DNA from: a bacterium
GTDB taxonomy: Bacteria; Vulcanimicrobiota; Vulcanimicrobiia; Eremiobacterales; Eremiobacteraceae
Length of the DNA: 56,129 bases
Direction of reading: 5' to 3'
Assembly: GCA_902812405.1 (NCBI GenBank)
Contig: CADDZI010000008.1
Coordinates: 1-56,129, forward strand
Below, one piece after another: positions 16,851-24,823 of the stretch; position 1 is the first letter of the stretch, and each line of letters begins with the position of its first letter. A model generated the notes under the pieces. It was not told the origin of the DNA. It worked only from the letters and a program-made list of their open reading frames with translations, and did not search any database. Made by a program: the position numbers and the translations under genes.

Positions 16851-18055
16851 AGGAGCGCCGGGACCGCGCTTCACGCCTGCCAAACGTCGCCTCGCTGGCG
16901 CCCGTGCTGCGCCGACTGGGTCGTCGCGGCGTCTCCGCGCCCCTTCTGTACGTTGAGCCGATCGAGGATGACCGCGAGCCGCTCTCGACCGCGGCGCTGC
17001 GTATGCGCAGGCGGGCCTTGGCCGCCGCCATCAAAGGGAGTTTCGGCCGGTTCTTACGCCGCGGCGACAATGCCGTTGCAGGTCCCGGCGGTCGGTGGTA
17101 TGCGGCCCTTTTGGCCGGGCGTGCAGCCTCCGTTCCTCATCCGGATTGGGACGCCGACCTGTGCGTCGTCGCCGAACGGCTGCGCCGCGCAGTTCAAGCT
17201 ACCCTCCTGCGGGTACCCCATACCACACCGAGCCCGGTCCGCGTGCGATGCGGCTGGTCCGTCCTGCAGGCACGGCCGACGCGCGAACCTCTTGCCGCCC
17301 TGCGTCAGGCGTTACGGGGAGCCGCCCTCGTTGCCCGGGTCGAGGAGAGACGAGCCCTTGTCTTGTCCGCGGTAACGCACGAACTGCGGACGCCGCTGGC
17401 CGCGATGTGCGGCTTTGCCGAACGGTTGGCCTGCGCACCTGGAGGCCCTGCGGCGTCGCGCCGGGCGGCGGAGGTCATCGCACAGGAGGCTCGTCGTCTT
17501 GCGCGCCTCGCAGATAGTTTGATCGACCTTGGCGCGTGGCACAGCGGAGGCCTGACACTTCACCGCACCCGGGTGGAGCTCGGCGAGGTCGCGCGACTGG
17601 CCGTGGCATGTGTCGCCGACCGCGCACGGCAAAAGCTCGTCACCTGTGCGGTAAGCGGTGGGGGGCGCGCTGCGGCCGACCGCGACCGCTTGTTCCAAGC
17701 TCTGCTCAATGTTGTGGATAACGCGGTGCGCTACGCGCCGCCTGGATCTCGTGTGCGCGTTGCGGTCAGCGGCACATCCGGTGGCTACCGTTTGACGGTG
17801 ACCGATCGGGGGCCGGGGCCGGCACCCGGCGTCGCCAACCGCCTTGGCCAGCCGTTCGTACGCGGGCCGCTGGGAAAGGTCGGCTTGGGCCTGGCCATCG
17901 CAAAAGTGCTCATTGAAGGTCACGGGGGGAAGCTGAGCTTGACACGCCGCCACGGTCACACCGTCGTCACGATGACGATACCGCAGCCCGCGGGCCGATA
18001 TCCCAAGCAGGGCCGGCGCCGGCGCAGAGAGGACCGAACACCTGTGTGTGCGTAA
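16847..18055 (+). CDS. Soluble sensor histidine kinase with a degenerate GGDEF-like input domain
   Basis: 402 residues and no membrane segment. The kinase core has the phosphoacceptor His178 in LSAVTHELRTPLAAMCGF, the N box FQALLNVVDNAVRYAPPGS, the G1 box TDRGPGPAPG and GLGLAIAKVLIEGHGG. Residues 30-160 have the rhythm of a GGDEF domain: APLLYVEPIEDD, RFLRRGDNAVAGPGGRWYAALLAG, AERLRRAVQATLL and VRVRCGWSVL. The catalytic GGDEF signature is replaced by GGRWY. I infer a ligand-sensing or structural remnant. It pairs with the upstream regulator and lies just before a secreted mannosidase gene. Confidence 0.88.
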   Translation: MKERRDRASRLPNVASLAPVLRRLGRRGVSAPLLYVEPIEDDREPLSTAALRMRRRALAAAIKGSFGRFLRRGDNAVAGPGGRWYAALLAGRAASVPHPDWDADLCVVAERLRRAVQATLLRVPHTTPSPVRVRCGWSVLQARPTREPLAALRQALRGAALVARVEERRALVLSAVTHELRTPLAAMCGFAERLACAPGGPAASRRAAEVIAQEARRLARLADSLIDLGAWHSGGLTLHRTRVELGEVARLAVACVADRARQKLVTCAVSGGGRAAADRDRLFQALLNVVDNAVRYAPPGSRVRVAVSGTSGGYRLTVTDRGPGPAPGVANRLGQPFVRGPLGKVGLGLAIAKVLIEGHGGKLSLTRRHGHTVVTMTIPQPAGRYPKQGRRRRREDRTPVCA

Positions 18056-18105
18056 CGAGCCCGCGGCCGCCAGCTTCATACCGTGGGGACAACAAGGAGA
18101 CAAGC

Positions 18106-19476
18106 GTGCGGGTGGACTCCGGATCGCGGCGGGAACGAGAGGGCAAACGGCGATCCGTGATCGGCGTGGCGGCCGGCCTTGCCTTGACCGCGCTGTCAGG
18201 ACTTGTCGTGCCGGCCCGCGCGGCCGAGCTCGTCGCCCTCACCGCTGCTGCGGCCGCCTATAAGGGCCCCGTGGAGGCGGATCACCTGTACGCGTCGTGT
18301 CTGCTCTCGACCGTGCGCTACGACGTCAGCTTCACGCCCGACGACACGACGTACGTCATCACCGGGGACATCGGCGCAATGTGGCTGCGGGATGCCAGTG
18401 CGCAGATGCAACCCTACCTGTTCTTCGCTCAAGATCCGGCGGTCCGCTCCATGCTGCGCGGCGTCATCGCCCGCGAGGCGAAGGACATTCTCGTCGATCC
18501 GTACGCCAATGCCTTCAACCGCACGTACCAGGTCACCGAGGAAAAGTTCGAGCTGGATTCGCTGGCCTATCCGATTGTCTTGGCCTGGAACTACTGGAAG
18601 CAAACCGGCGACACCGCGGTCTTTACGCCCGCGGTCAAGAGCGCCTACGAACGGGCGCTGTTCGTCATGGAGATTGAACGCGATCACGCAGTGTCGTCGT
18701 ACCGGCATGCGGGTCTCCCCAACGCGGGGGCGGGAGCGCCGGTCGGCTACACCGGGATGGTCTGGACGGGATTCCGACCCAGCGACGATCCGGCCACGTA
18801 CGGGTACAACGTGCCGGACAACATGTTTGCCGCGGTTGCACTGGCGGAATTGGCGGAGCTGGAGACCGCAGTCTGGCACGATCCGGCAAAGGCTTCCGAG
18901 GCGGAGGCGCTGCGCCGGAGCATCGTCGCCGGCATCGAAGACTTCGGCATCGTGTACCAGCCGCGATACGGCTACATCTACGCGTACGAAGTGGACGGTC
19001 TGGGCCACGCCAATCTGATGGATGACGCCAACGTCCCAAGCCTTTTGTCGATTCCCTACCTCGGGTACCCGGCGGATCCCGCCGTGTATGCGAATACGCG
19101 GCGCTTCGTGCTCTCGCCCGACAATCCGTACTACTTCACAGGCCGCTACGCGAGCGGCGTCGGCAGCCCGCACACGCCCAAGGGCTACGTCTGGCCGCTG
19201 GCGCTGGTCATGCAGGGCTTGACGACGCAGGATCCCAAAAAGCTGGCCACGGTATTGGCGGAATTGCGCGCCTCCGACACCGGAGATCACCTGATGCACG
19301 AATCGTTCGATCCCAACGATCCCACCCGGTTCACGCGCGCCAACTTCGGCTGGGCCTGTTCGCTCTACGCTCAGCTGGTCTTGGACCGCCTGTTGGGATA
19401 TTCGCTGCCGCTGCCTCCCGGTCACGAGGATGCCGACCACGCGACGGCGGCGACGCTTGTCTCGTCCGATCCGTAG
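18106..19476 (+). CDS. Exported glycoside hydrolase family 125 (exo-alpha-1,6-mannosidase type)
   Basis: 456 residues from GTG 18106, which has AAGGAG 6 bases upstream. It starts with a twin-arginine-flanked signal peptide (KRRSVIGVAAGLALTALSG) cut near ARAAE. GH125 landmarks are VITGDIGAMWLRDASAQMQP, VDGLGHANLMDDANVPSLLS, SPHTPKGYVWPL and MHESFDPNDP. The (alpha/alpha)6 enzymes of this family remove terminal alpha-1,6-mannose from glycans. It follows the two-component genes by 50 bases and precedes purA by 8, so it is in the same transcript. Confidence 0.9.
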   Translation: MRVDSGSRREREGKRRSVIGVAAGLALTALSGLVVPARAAELVALTAAAAAYKGPVEADHLYASCLLSTVRYDVSFTPDDTTYVITGDIGAMWLRDASAQMQPYLFFAQDPAVRSMLRGVIAREAKDILVDPYANAFNRTYQVTEEKFELDSLAYPIVLAWNYWKQTGDTAVFTPAVKSAYERALFVMEIERDHAVSSYRHAGLPNAGAGAPVGYTGMVWTGFRPSDDPATYGYNVPDNMFAAVALAELAELETAVWHDPAKASEAEALRRSIVAGIEDFGIVYQPRYGYIYAYEVDGLGHANLMDDANVPSLLSIPYLGYPADPAVYANTRRFVLSPDNPYYFTGRYASGVGSPHTPKGYVWPLALVMQGLTTQDPKKLATVLAELRASDTGDHLMHESFDPNDPTRFTRANFGWACSLYAQLVLDRLLGYSLPLPPGHEDADHATAATLVSSDP

Positions 19477-19484
19477 GCGGCAGC

Positions 19485-20765
19485 ATGCCGGTCACTCTTG
19501 TCATCGGAGCCCAATGGGGGGATGAGGGCAAAGGACGGATCGTGGATTACCTGGCCCGCCAGGCGCACCTTGTTGCGCGCTTCGGCGGCGGGCCCAACGC
19601 AGGGCACACCGTGCGGGTAGGAGACAAGACGTACAAGCTGCGCATGGTTCCAAGTGGTGTCGTCGCAGGCGTCGAGCACTGTGTTATCGGGCCGGGGACC
19701 GTGGTGTCACCCGCGCAGCTGGTTGCCGAGCTCGACATGCTGGCGTTCAACGGCATCGAAACGTCGCGGGTCTGGCTGTCGGACTTGGCCCACCTGATCC
19801 TTCCCTACCACGTCGAGCTCGATCGCGCGGCCGAGCGGGAGCGGGGCAAGCAAGCCCTGGGAACCACGGGGAATGGTATCGGGCCCGCGTACGTGGATCG
19901 GGTCGCCCGTGTCGGCCTGCGTGCGGGCGATCTCAGGGACATGCGGCGCACCCGCCGCACGCTCTACGAGCGTGCCCAAGCCCTACGCACACAGGGCGTC
20001 AAGGTCGATCTGGATGTTCTCGGCGCCGAACTGGAAGCGCATGCGCAACGGCTTGCGCCCCACATCCGCGACACCGTCGTGCTCGTACACGAGGTTCTGG
20101 AGCGAGGCGGGCGGGTCGTGGTTGAGGGAGCGCAGGGGACGCTTTTGGATGTCGGCCTCGGGACGTACCCCTACGTGACGTCCTCGACCACTGTGGCGGG
20201 CGGTGCTGGGGCGGGTGTGGGCTTCGGACCGCGCGAGGTGGATTGTGTCGTCGGCGTCGCCAAAGCGTATCTGACGCGCGTCGGGGGTGGACCGTTTCCC
20301 ACCGAACTGGCTGGGCCGCAGGCGGATGAACTGCGAAGCCGAGGCGCAGAGTTTGGCGTTGTGACCGGGCGGCCACGGCGGTGCGGCTGGCTGGACGCGG
20401 TCGCCCTGCGCTACGCGGTCCGGATCAACGGGATCACGCATCTGGCGCTGACGAAGCTGGACGTTTTGGACTCCTTCTACGAGATACCGATCTGTACGGA
20501 CTACGCCGGCAACGAGCACTGGGCATGGCCGTTTCGGGTGGAATGCGGCGCCACGCCCGTCTACGAAACTCACCCCGGATGGTTGCGGCCGACAGTCGGC
20601 GCCCACGCATGGGACGACCTGCCTTTCAATGCGCGGCAATACATTACGGCGATCGAAGCACGGGCCGGCGTGGCGGTGTCGTACATCTCGGTGGGCGCGG
20701 AGCGCTCGGCCTTGGTTGTGCGGCCGGGGGCGCCCTTGGCGGGGGCGGCAACGGCTGGCCCATGA
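19485..20765 (+). CDS. purA: Adenylosuccinate synthetase
   Basis: 426 residues. The P-loop-like N-terminus is IGAQWGDEGKGRIVDYLARQ, with Arg where Lys is more usual. FGGGPNAGHTV, GTTGNGIGPAYVDRVARVGL, VVVEGAQGTLLDVGLGTYPY, VVTGRPRRCGWLDAV and LTKLDVLD are all present. It makes adenylosuccinate from IMP, aspartate and GTP, the first committed step to AMP. The stop overlaps the next start (ATGA), which begins an unusual string of small genes. Confidence 0.97.
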   Translation: MPVTLVIGAQWGDEGKGRIVDYLARQAHLVARFGGGPNAGHTVRVGDKTYKLRMVPSGVVAGVEHCVIGPGTVVSPAQLVAELDMLAFNGIETSRVWLSDLAHLILPYHVELDRAAERERGKQALGTTGNGIGPAYVDRVARVGLRAGDLRDMRRTRRTLYERAQALRTQGVKVDLDVLGAELEAHAQRLAPHIRDTVVLVHEVLERGGRVVVEGAQGTLLDVGLGTYPYVTSSTTVAGGAGAGVGFGPREVDCVVGVAKAYLTRVGGGPFPTELAGPQADELRSRGAEFGVVTGRPRRCGWLDAVALRYAVRINGITHLALTKLDVLDSFYEIPICTDYAGNEHWAWPFRVECGATPVYETHPGWLRPTVGAHAWDDLPFNARQYITAIEARAGVAVSYISVGAERSALVVRPGAPLAGAATAGP

Positions 20766-21118
20766 GGAGCGGACTGGAGCGGGCGCTGGAGATTGCCGTG
20801 AAGCGTACGAGATGCCGGCTGGTGCGCTGTCATGCGCGCCTCAACGAGATCAGCGAAGTCCGATCCCAGATCGTCCTCGCAGCGGCCGCGGCACGCCGGG
20901 GGATTGCCAAACAAGCCGCGCTGACGGGGTTGACGTGCGCGTGTGTCACTGCGTTTTGCTGGCGGCAGGCTCTGGCGGCCCATGCCCTGCGCTTGCGGCG
21001 CAGGCAGGTCATTGACGAGGGCATGCGGGAGGCTTGCGAGCTGCGGCGCTGGTCCGCTTGCCGTCGCGGCCTGGAGCGCCGGCGGCATCGAGCCGGGCAG
21101 ACGGCGAGGCAGACATGA
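20762..21118 (+). CDS. Small basic helical protein, possibly FliJ/YscO-like
   Basis: 118 residues starting with the ATGA overlap to purA. It is highly basic and predicted to be almost wholly helical: LERALEIAVKRTRCRLVRCH, ARLNEISEVRSQIVLAAAAA, then LRRRQVIDEGMREACELRRW. A long alpha-helical hairpin with many Arg is the form of FliJ and YscO, the central stalk of flagellar and type III export ATPases. The match is by pattern only and has no diagnostic motif. The FliO-like gene next door makes it more plausible. Confidence 0.45.
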   Translation: MRSGLERALEIAVKRTRCRLVRCHARLNEISEVRSQIVLAAAAARRGIAKQAALTGLTCACVTAFCWRQALAAHALRLRRRQVIDEGMREACELRRWSACRRGLERRRHRAGQTARQT

Positions 21119-21474
21119 GCGGTACCCCGGGCCAGATCTGCGCCGATCAAACTGGGTACATGCGGCGGTGTGATGCCGGCACCCCGAGCGGCTACATGCG
21201 GGGCGGCACGACCGGCGGCCGAACCTGGTTGAACCGGTTGTGGGTGCGCATAACGCAGTTTTGTCGTCGCGACGCTGGGCGCGCACGCCCCGCCATGCGC
21301 GTGGCCGCCATACAGCACCTTCACGGAGGGGCGATACTCTACGCGCTCGATGTCGATGGCCGCCGTCTGCTCTTCGCCGCAGCGGCGCACTGGGGATGTC
21401 TTCTGAGTTGCTACCCGGAACCCGCTGCGGGGAGGGAGTCCTTGGGGCAAACCCAAAACGTTGTTTCCGAATGA
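21115..21474 (+). CDS. FliO-like small protein
   Basis: 119 residues, starting by ATGA overlap with the preceding gene. The segment MRVAAIQHLHGGAILYALDV, then DGRRLLFAAAAHWGCLLSCY, resembles the C-terminal cytoplasmic domain of FliO, whose pattern is a beta-rich block ending in a 'rrLLvg...l.lL' motif. The usual N-terminal membrane helix is absent; in its place are about 55 Gly/Cys/Arg-rich residues. FliO assists assembly of the FliPQR export gate. The similarity is suggestive only. No fliP, fliQ or fliR is in the window. Confidence 0.45.
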   Translation: MSGTPGQICADQTGYMRRCDAGTPSGYMRGGTTGGRTWLNRLWVRITQFCRRDAGRARPAMRVAAIQHLHGGAILYALDVDGRRLLFAAAAHWGCLLSCYPEPAAGRESLGQTQNVVSE

Positions 21475-21484
21475 GGCGCTTTCC

Positions 21485-21682
21485 ATGACCAGCATGATCG
21501 TCAGGCGATGGTACCCGCTTCTGTGGAGCGTGGTGTTTTTGGCCTCGGCCTACGCGACGTTCAAGCTCGTGCAGTCCCTGCTGGCGGCCGAACCCGCCAA
21601 TCCGACCCGGGATCGCATTCGTGCGCTCATCGGCGAGGCGGATCAACTCCTCAAAACTCTTGATGAGCAGCGGCGCGGGTAG
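21485..21682 (+). CDS. Small single-pass membrane protein
   Basis: 65 residues. A hydrophobic segment, WYPLLWSVVFLASAYATFKL, is followed by a helical charged tail (DRIRALIGEADQLLKTLDEQ). This is a typical small membrane-anchored protein. I do not recognise it. It overlaps the next gene by 20 bases, which suggests translational coupling. An in-frame TTG at 21461 would add 8 residues. Confidence 0.6.
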   Translation: MTSMIVRRWYPLLWSVVFLASAYATFKLVQSLLAAEPANPTRDRIRALIGEADQLLKTLDEQRRG

Positions 21683-23042
21683 CGCGCCCGGCGGCGATCC
21701 TTCCGACAAGCACCCGCGCGTTCACATCCAGGACCTGCTCCAAAACGGCCAGGGCGTGGGCCGCCTGAACGGCCGCGTCGTCTTTGTGACGGGCGCGCTG
21801 CCCGGCGAAGAGGTTCGTGTCGCGCTGGATGAGGTCAAAGCGTCGTACAGCGTCGGCCACGCGGTCGAGATTCTCTCACCCGCACGCGAGCGCACGGTCT
21901 CCCCGTGCGAGGTGTTCCCGCGCTGCGGAGGATGCCAAACGCTGCACCTGGCGTATCCGGCGAGCCTGGCGTGGAAGCAGCGCATCGTGCGTGAGGCGCT
22001 GGCGCGCCTGGGAGGGCTGGATGGCGCCCACGTCTTGCCGACGCAGGCTTCGCCCCTGCTGGACGGGTTGCGGTACCGGAACAAGGTCAGTCTGGTCGTC
22101 GGCGCGGCCGACGGAGGCACGGCCGTCGGGTTGTATGCGGCGCGCACACATACGATCGTCCCTATCCGGACGTGCCCGGTTGTCATGCCGGCTGTTGACG
22201 AGGCGGTGCGCGCGCTGGCACGCCTGGCGCGCAGCAGACCCCAAGTTCTCCGCGGCCTGCGTCACGTCGTGATCCGTGCCGGCGCTCGCGACAGCTTGGT
22301 TGTGGCTCTGTGCGGTCGAGCGCGGGTTCGCACCGACGTCGTCGAACCGCTGCGGCGGGCGATGCCGCAGATGACGGGACTCGTCGCAACCTGGGATCCG
22401 CCCGGGGAGAACGTGATCTTTGGCCGGCGCGTGGAAACGATGTGGGGCTGCGGGGACGTGACCGAGGTCGTGGCGGGTGTTACGTTCCAATTCGGCATGA
22501 CGTCGTTCTTTCAGATTAACACGCCCGTCTTGGAACACATCGCCGGGCTGCTTGTGGAGCGGTTGTCCGGCTGCGCCCGCATCCTTGACCTGTACTGCGG
22601 CGTGGGGACGTTTTCGGTACTCCTGGCGCTGCGGGGAGCGGCGGTTACCGGCATCGACAGTGCGCCTCGCTCCGTGGACGATGCGGCGCGCAACGCGGCG
22701 CGTCACGGTGTTACCCGCGCGGCTTTTCTATGCGCGGATGCGGCGACTGCCCTGGCCGGCCGGCACGGCCGCGAGCTTTTGGCAGGCGCGGATGCGGTGC
22801 TCATCGATCCGCCGCGTCGCGGATGCGACGCGCGGGTTCTTGAGGCAATCGCCCGTGCCGGTCTGGCACGCGTCGAATACCTGTCGTGCAATCCGGCCAC
22901 ACTGGCCCGGGATGCGCGGCGGTTGGTGGATGCCGGCTATCGCCTGGAGGACGTCCGGCCTTTTGACATGTTCCCCTTCACCGGGCACGTGGAGGTGCTG
23001 GCCGGGTTTGTCCGGGGCGGAGCCGCCCCCGCCGGCGTCTAA
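21663..23042 (+). CDS. rlmD: 23S rRNA (uracil-5-)-methyltransferase, RlmD/RumA family
   Basis: 459 residues. It has an N-terminal TRAM domain (QGVGRLNGRVVFVTGALPGE), a [4Fe-4S] cysteine set in CEVFPRCGGC with a fourth Cys in PIRTCPV, the SAM-binding motif ILDLYCGVGTFSVLLALRG, IDPPRRGC, and the catalytic Cys in YLSCNPATLARD. The fold and iron-sulfur cluster match RlmD/RlmCD. The exact uridine target (U1939, U747 or both) cannot be read from the sequence, so the symbol is a family-level choice. Confidence 0.92.
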   Translation: MSSGAGSAPGGDPSDKHPRVHIQDLLQNGQGVGRLNGRVVFVTGALPGEEVRVALDEVKASYSVGHAVEILSPARERTVSPCEVFPRCGGCQTLHLAYPASLAWKQRIVREALARLGGLDGAHVLPTQASPLLDGLRYRNKVSLVVGAADGGTAVGLYAARTHTIVPIRTCPVVMPAVDEAVRALARLARSRPQVLRGLRHVVIRAGARDSLVVALCGRARVRTDVVEPLRRAMPQMTGLVATWDPPGENVIFGRRVETMWGCGDVTEVVAGVTFQFGMTSFFQINTPVLEHIAGLLVERLSGCARILDLYCGVGTFSVLLALRGAAVTGIDSAPRSVDDAARNAARHGVTRAAFLCADAATALAGRHGRELLAGADAVLIDPPRRGCDARVLEAIARAGLARVEYLSCNPATLARDARRLVDAGYRLEDVRPFDMFPFTGHVEVLAGFVRGGAAPAGV

Positions 23043-23051
23043 GGAGCGGGC

Positions 23052-23345
23052 GTGTCGAACAAGCCAATTGATATGGACATCGCGCACGTGGCCAAGCTGG
23101 CTCGGCTGGCGTTGACGGACGATGAGGCCGCGCAGTTTGCAGCCCAGTTTGCGCACCTTTTCACCTACATCCGGCAGTTGCAGGAGCTGGACGTTGATAC
23201 CATTCCGGCTACGGCTCAGGTTATTCCGCTGAGGAACGTCATGCGGGACGATATCGTGACACCGTCGTTAGAACGCGACGCGGCGCTCGGCAACGCGCCG
23301 GACTGGGAGGGGCCGTACTTTAGGACGCCCCGCATTCTCGAGTGA
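23052..23345 (+). CDS. gatC: Asp/Glu-tRNA amidotransferase subunit C
   Basis: 97 residues from a GTG. GatC motifs are present: IAHVAKLARLALTDDEAAQF, then LQELDVDT and NVMRDD, ending with FRTPRILE, which wraps around GatA. It stabilises GatA in the complex. The stop overlaps the gatA start (GTGA). The contiguous gatCAB set implies indirect synthesis of Gln-tRNA or Asn-tRNA. Confidence 0.95.
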   Translation: MSNKPIDMDIAHVAKLARLALTDDEAAQFAAQFAHLFTYIRQLQELDVDTIPATAQVIPLRNVMRDDIVTPSLERDAALGNAPDWEGPYFRTPRILE

Positions 23346-24823
23346 GCGCCATGCGGTGCGGGCATGAGATCCGTGAGGCGGTCATCCGGCGGCAGGTCAG
23401 TGCCGAAGAAGTCACGCGTGCCGCGCTCGCGTCTATCGAGGCGCTGGAACCCACGCTGCACGCCTACCTGTGCCTGCTGGCGGAGCGTGCTCTGAAACAC
23501 GCCAGGGTGCTTGACCAGCGCATCGCCGCCGGAGACGACCCGGGGCCGCTGGCCGGTGTGCCGGTGGCGGTCAAGGATATCTTCTGTGTGGCGGGCGAGG
23601 TGACGACCGCGGGCTCGAAGATTCTGGCAAACTTTCGGCCGCCGTACTCCGCAACGGCGGTCGAGCGCTTGGAGGCAGCCGGCGCAATCATCATCGGCAA
23701 GACGAACATGGATGAGTTTGCCATGGGCTCCTCGTGCGAGAATTCGGCGTTTGGTGAAACGCGCAACCCATGGGATCCGTCGCGCGTGCCGGGCGGCTCG
23801 TCGGGCGGCAGCGCGAGTACGGTTGGGGCGGGCAGCGTGCCGATTGCCTTGGGCACCGATACCGGAGGTTCGATTCGCGAACCCGCGTCGTTCTGCAACA
23901 TCGTGGGCCTCAAGCCGACCTACGGCCGCGTCTCGCGCTACGGCATGATCGCGTTTGCGTCGTCGCTCGACCAGGCCGGACCGATGACGGGTTGCGTTCG
24001 CGATGCGGCGATCACACTGGGTGCAATCGCCGGGCACGATCCGCGAGATGCGACGAGCGTTGACGAACCGGTGCCGGATTTCTGCGCTGGGCTGCGGACA
24101 GACTTGAACGGCATCCGCATTGGGATCGTCCCCGAGTTTGAGGAGCACATCGCACAGAGCGATCCGGACATGGCCGCGCTCTACCGTCGCGCCTACGAGG
24201 ACCTGCGCGCTCTCGGAGCGCAGCTGGTGGAGGTCCATCTGCCGCACGTCCGCTACGGTTTGGCCACCTACTACCTCATCGCACCCGCCGAGTGCTCGTC
24301 CAACCTGGCGCGCTACGACGGCGTCCGGTACGGCCTGCGGGTGGAGACGGACAAAGACGTCTACACCATGTTCGAGCAGACGCGGGCCGCTGGGTTCGGC
24401 CCGGAGGTGAAGCGGCGCATCATCTTAGGGACGTATGCTCTCTCCGCCGGATACTACGACGCGTACTACCTGCGCGCGCAGAAGGTACGCACCTTGATCA
24501 AACGTGATTTCGACGATGCCTTTACGCAGTGCGACGTCATCGCCAGCCCGGCGGTTTCGTGTCCGGCGTTTGCGCTGGGGGCCAAGACCGCGGACCCAGT
24601 GGCGATGTACCTAATGGACTACTTCACGATTCCGATGAGCCTGGCCGGGGTTCCGGCACTCTCCGTGCCCGCAGGTTATGTCCGGGATTTGCCGGTCGGG
24701 CTGCAGTTGACCGGCCCTGCGTTTGCCGAAGCCGGGGTGCTGGGTGTGGCGTATGCCTATGAGCAGGCGACCGGTCATGCGCAATCCCGTCGTCCCGCCG
24801 TCATGGCGGCGGCACACCGATGA
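23342..24823 (+). CDS. gatA: Asp/Glu-tRNA amidotransferase subunit A
   Basis: 493 residues. This is an amidase-signature enzyme with catalytic Lys in PVAVKDIF, the Gly/Ser-rich block PGGSSGGSASTVGAGSVP and the nucleophile Ser in LGTDTGGSIREPASF. It releases ammonia from glutamine or asparagine and channels it to GatB. The GTG start overlaps gatC by 4 bases, and its stop overlaps gatB by 4 bases. Confidence 0.97.
   Translation: MSAMRCGHEIREAVIRRQVSAEEVTRAALASIEALEPTLHAYLCLLAERALKHARVLDQRIAAGDDPGPLAGVPVAVKDIFCVAGEVTTAGSKILANFRPPYSATAVERLEAAGAIIIGKTNMDEFAMGSSCENSAFGETRNPWDPSRVPGGSSGGSASTVGAGSVPIALGTDTGGSIREPASFCNIVGLKPTYGRVSRYGMIAFASSLDQAGPMTGCVRDAAITLGAIAGHDPRDATSVDEPVPDFCAGLRTDLNGIRIGIVPEFEEHIAQSDPDMAALYRRAYEDLRALGAQLVEVHLPHVRYGLATYYLIAPAECSSNLARYDGVRYGLRVETDKDVYTMFEQTRAAGFGPEVKRRIILGTYALSAGYYDAYYLRAQKVRTLIKRDFDDAFTQCDVIASPAVSCPAFALGAKTADPVAMYLMDYFTIPMSLAGVPALSVPAGYVRDLPVGLQLTGPAFAEAGVLGVAYAYEQATGHAQSRRPAVMAAAHR

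Noticed and set aside
18196-19440. 414-codon minus-strand frame
   Set aside because: Shadow of the GH125 gene, which has family motifs in the other strand.
20570-21709. 379-codon minus-strand frame over the small genes after purA
   Set aside because: It would compete with the FliJ/FliO-like genes, but it crosses the purA end, has no ribosome site and is of low complexity; the ATGA-linked plus-strand genes are better supported.
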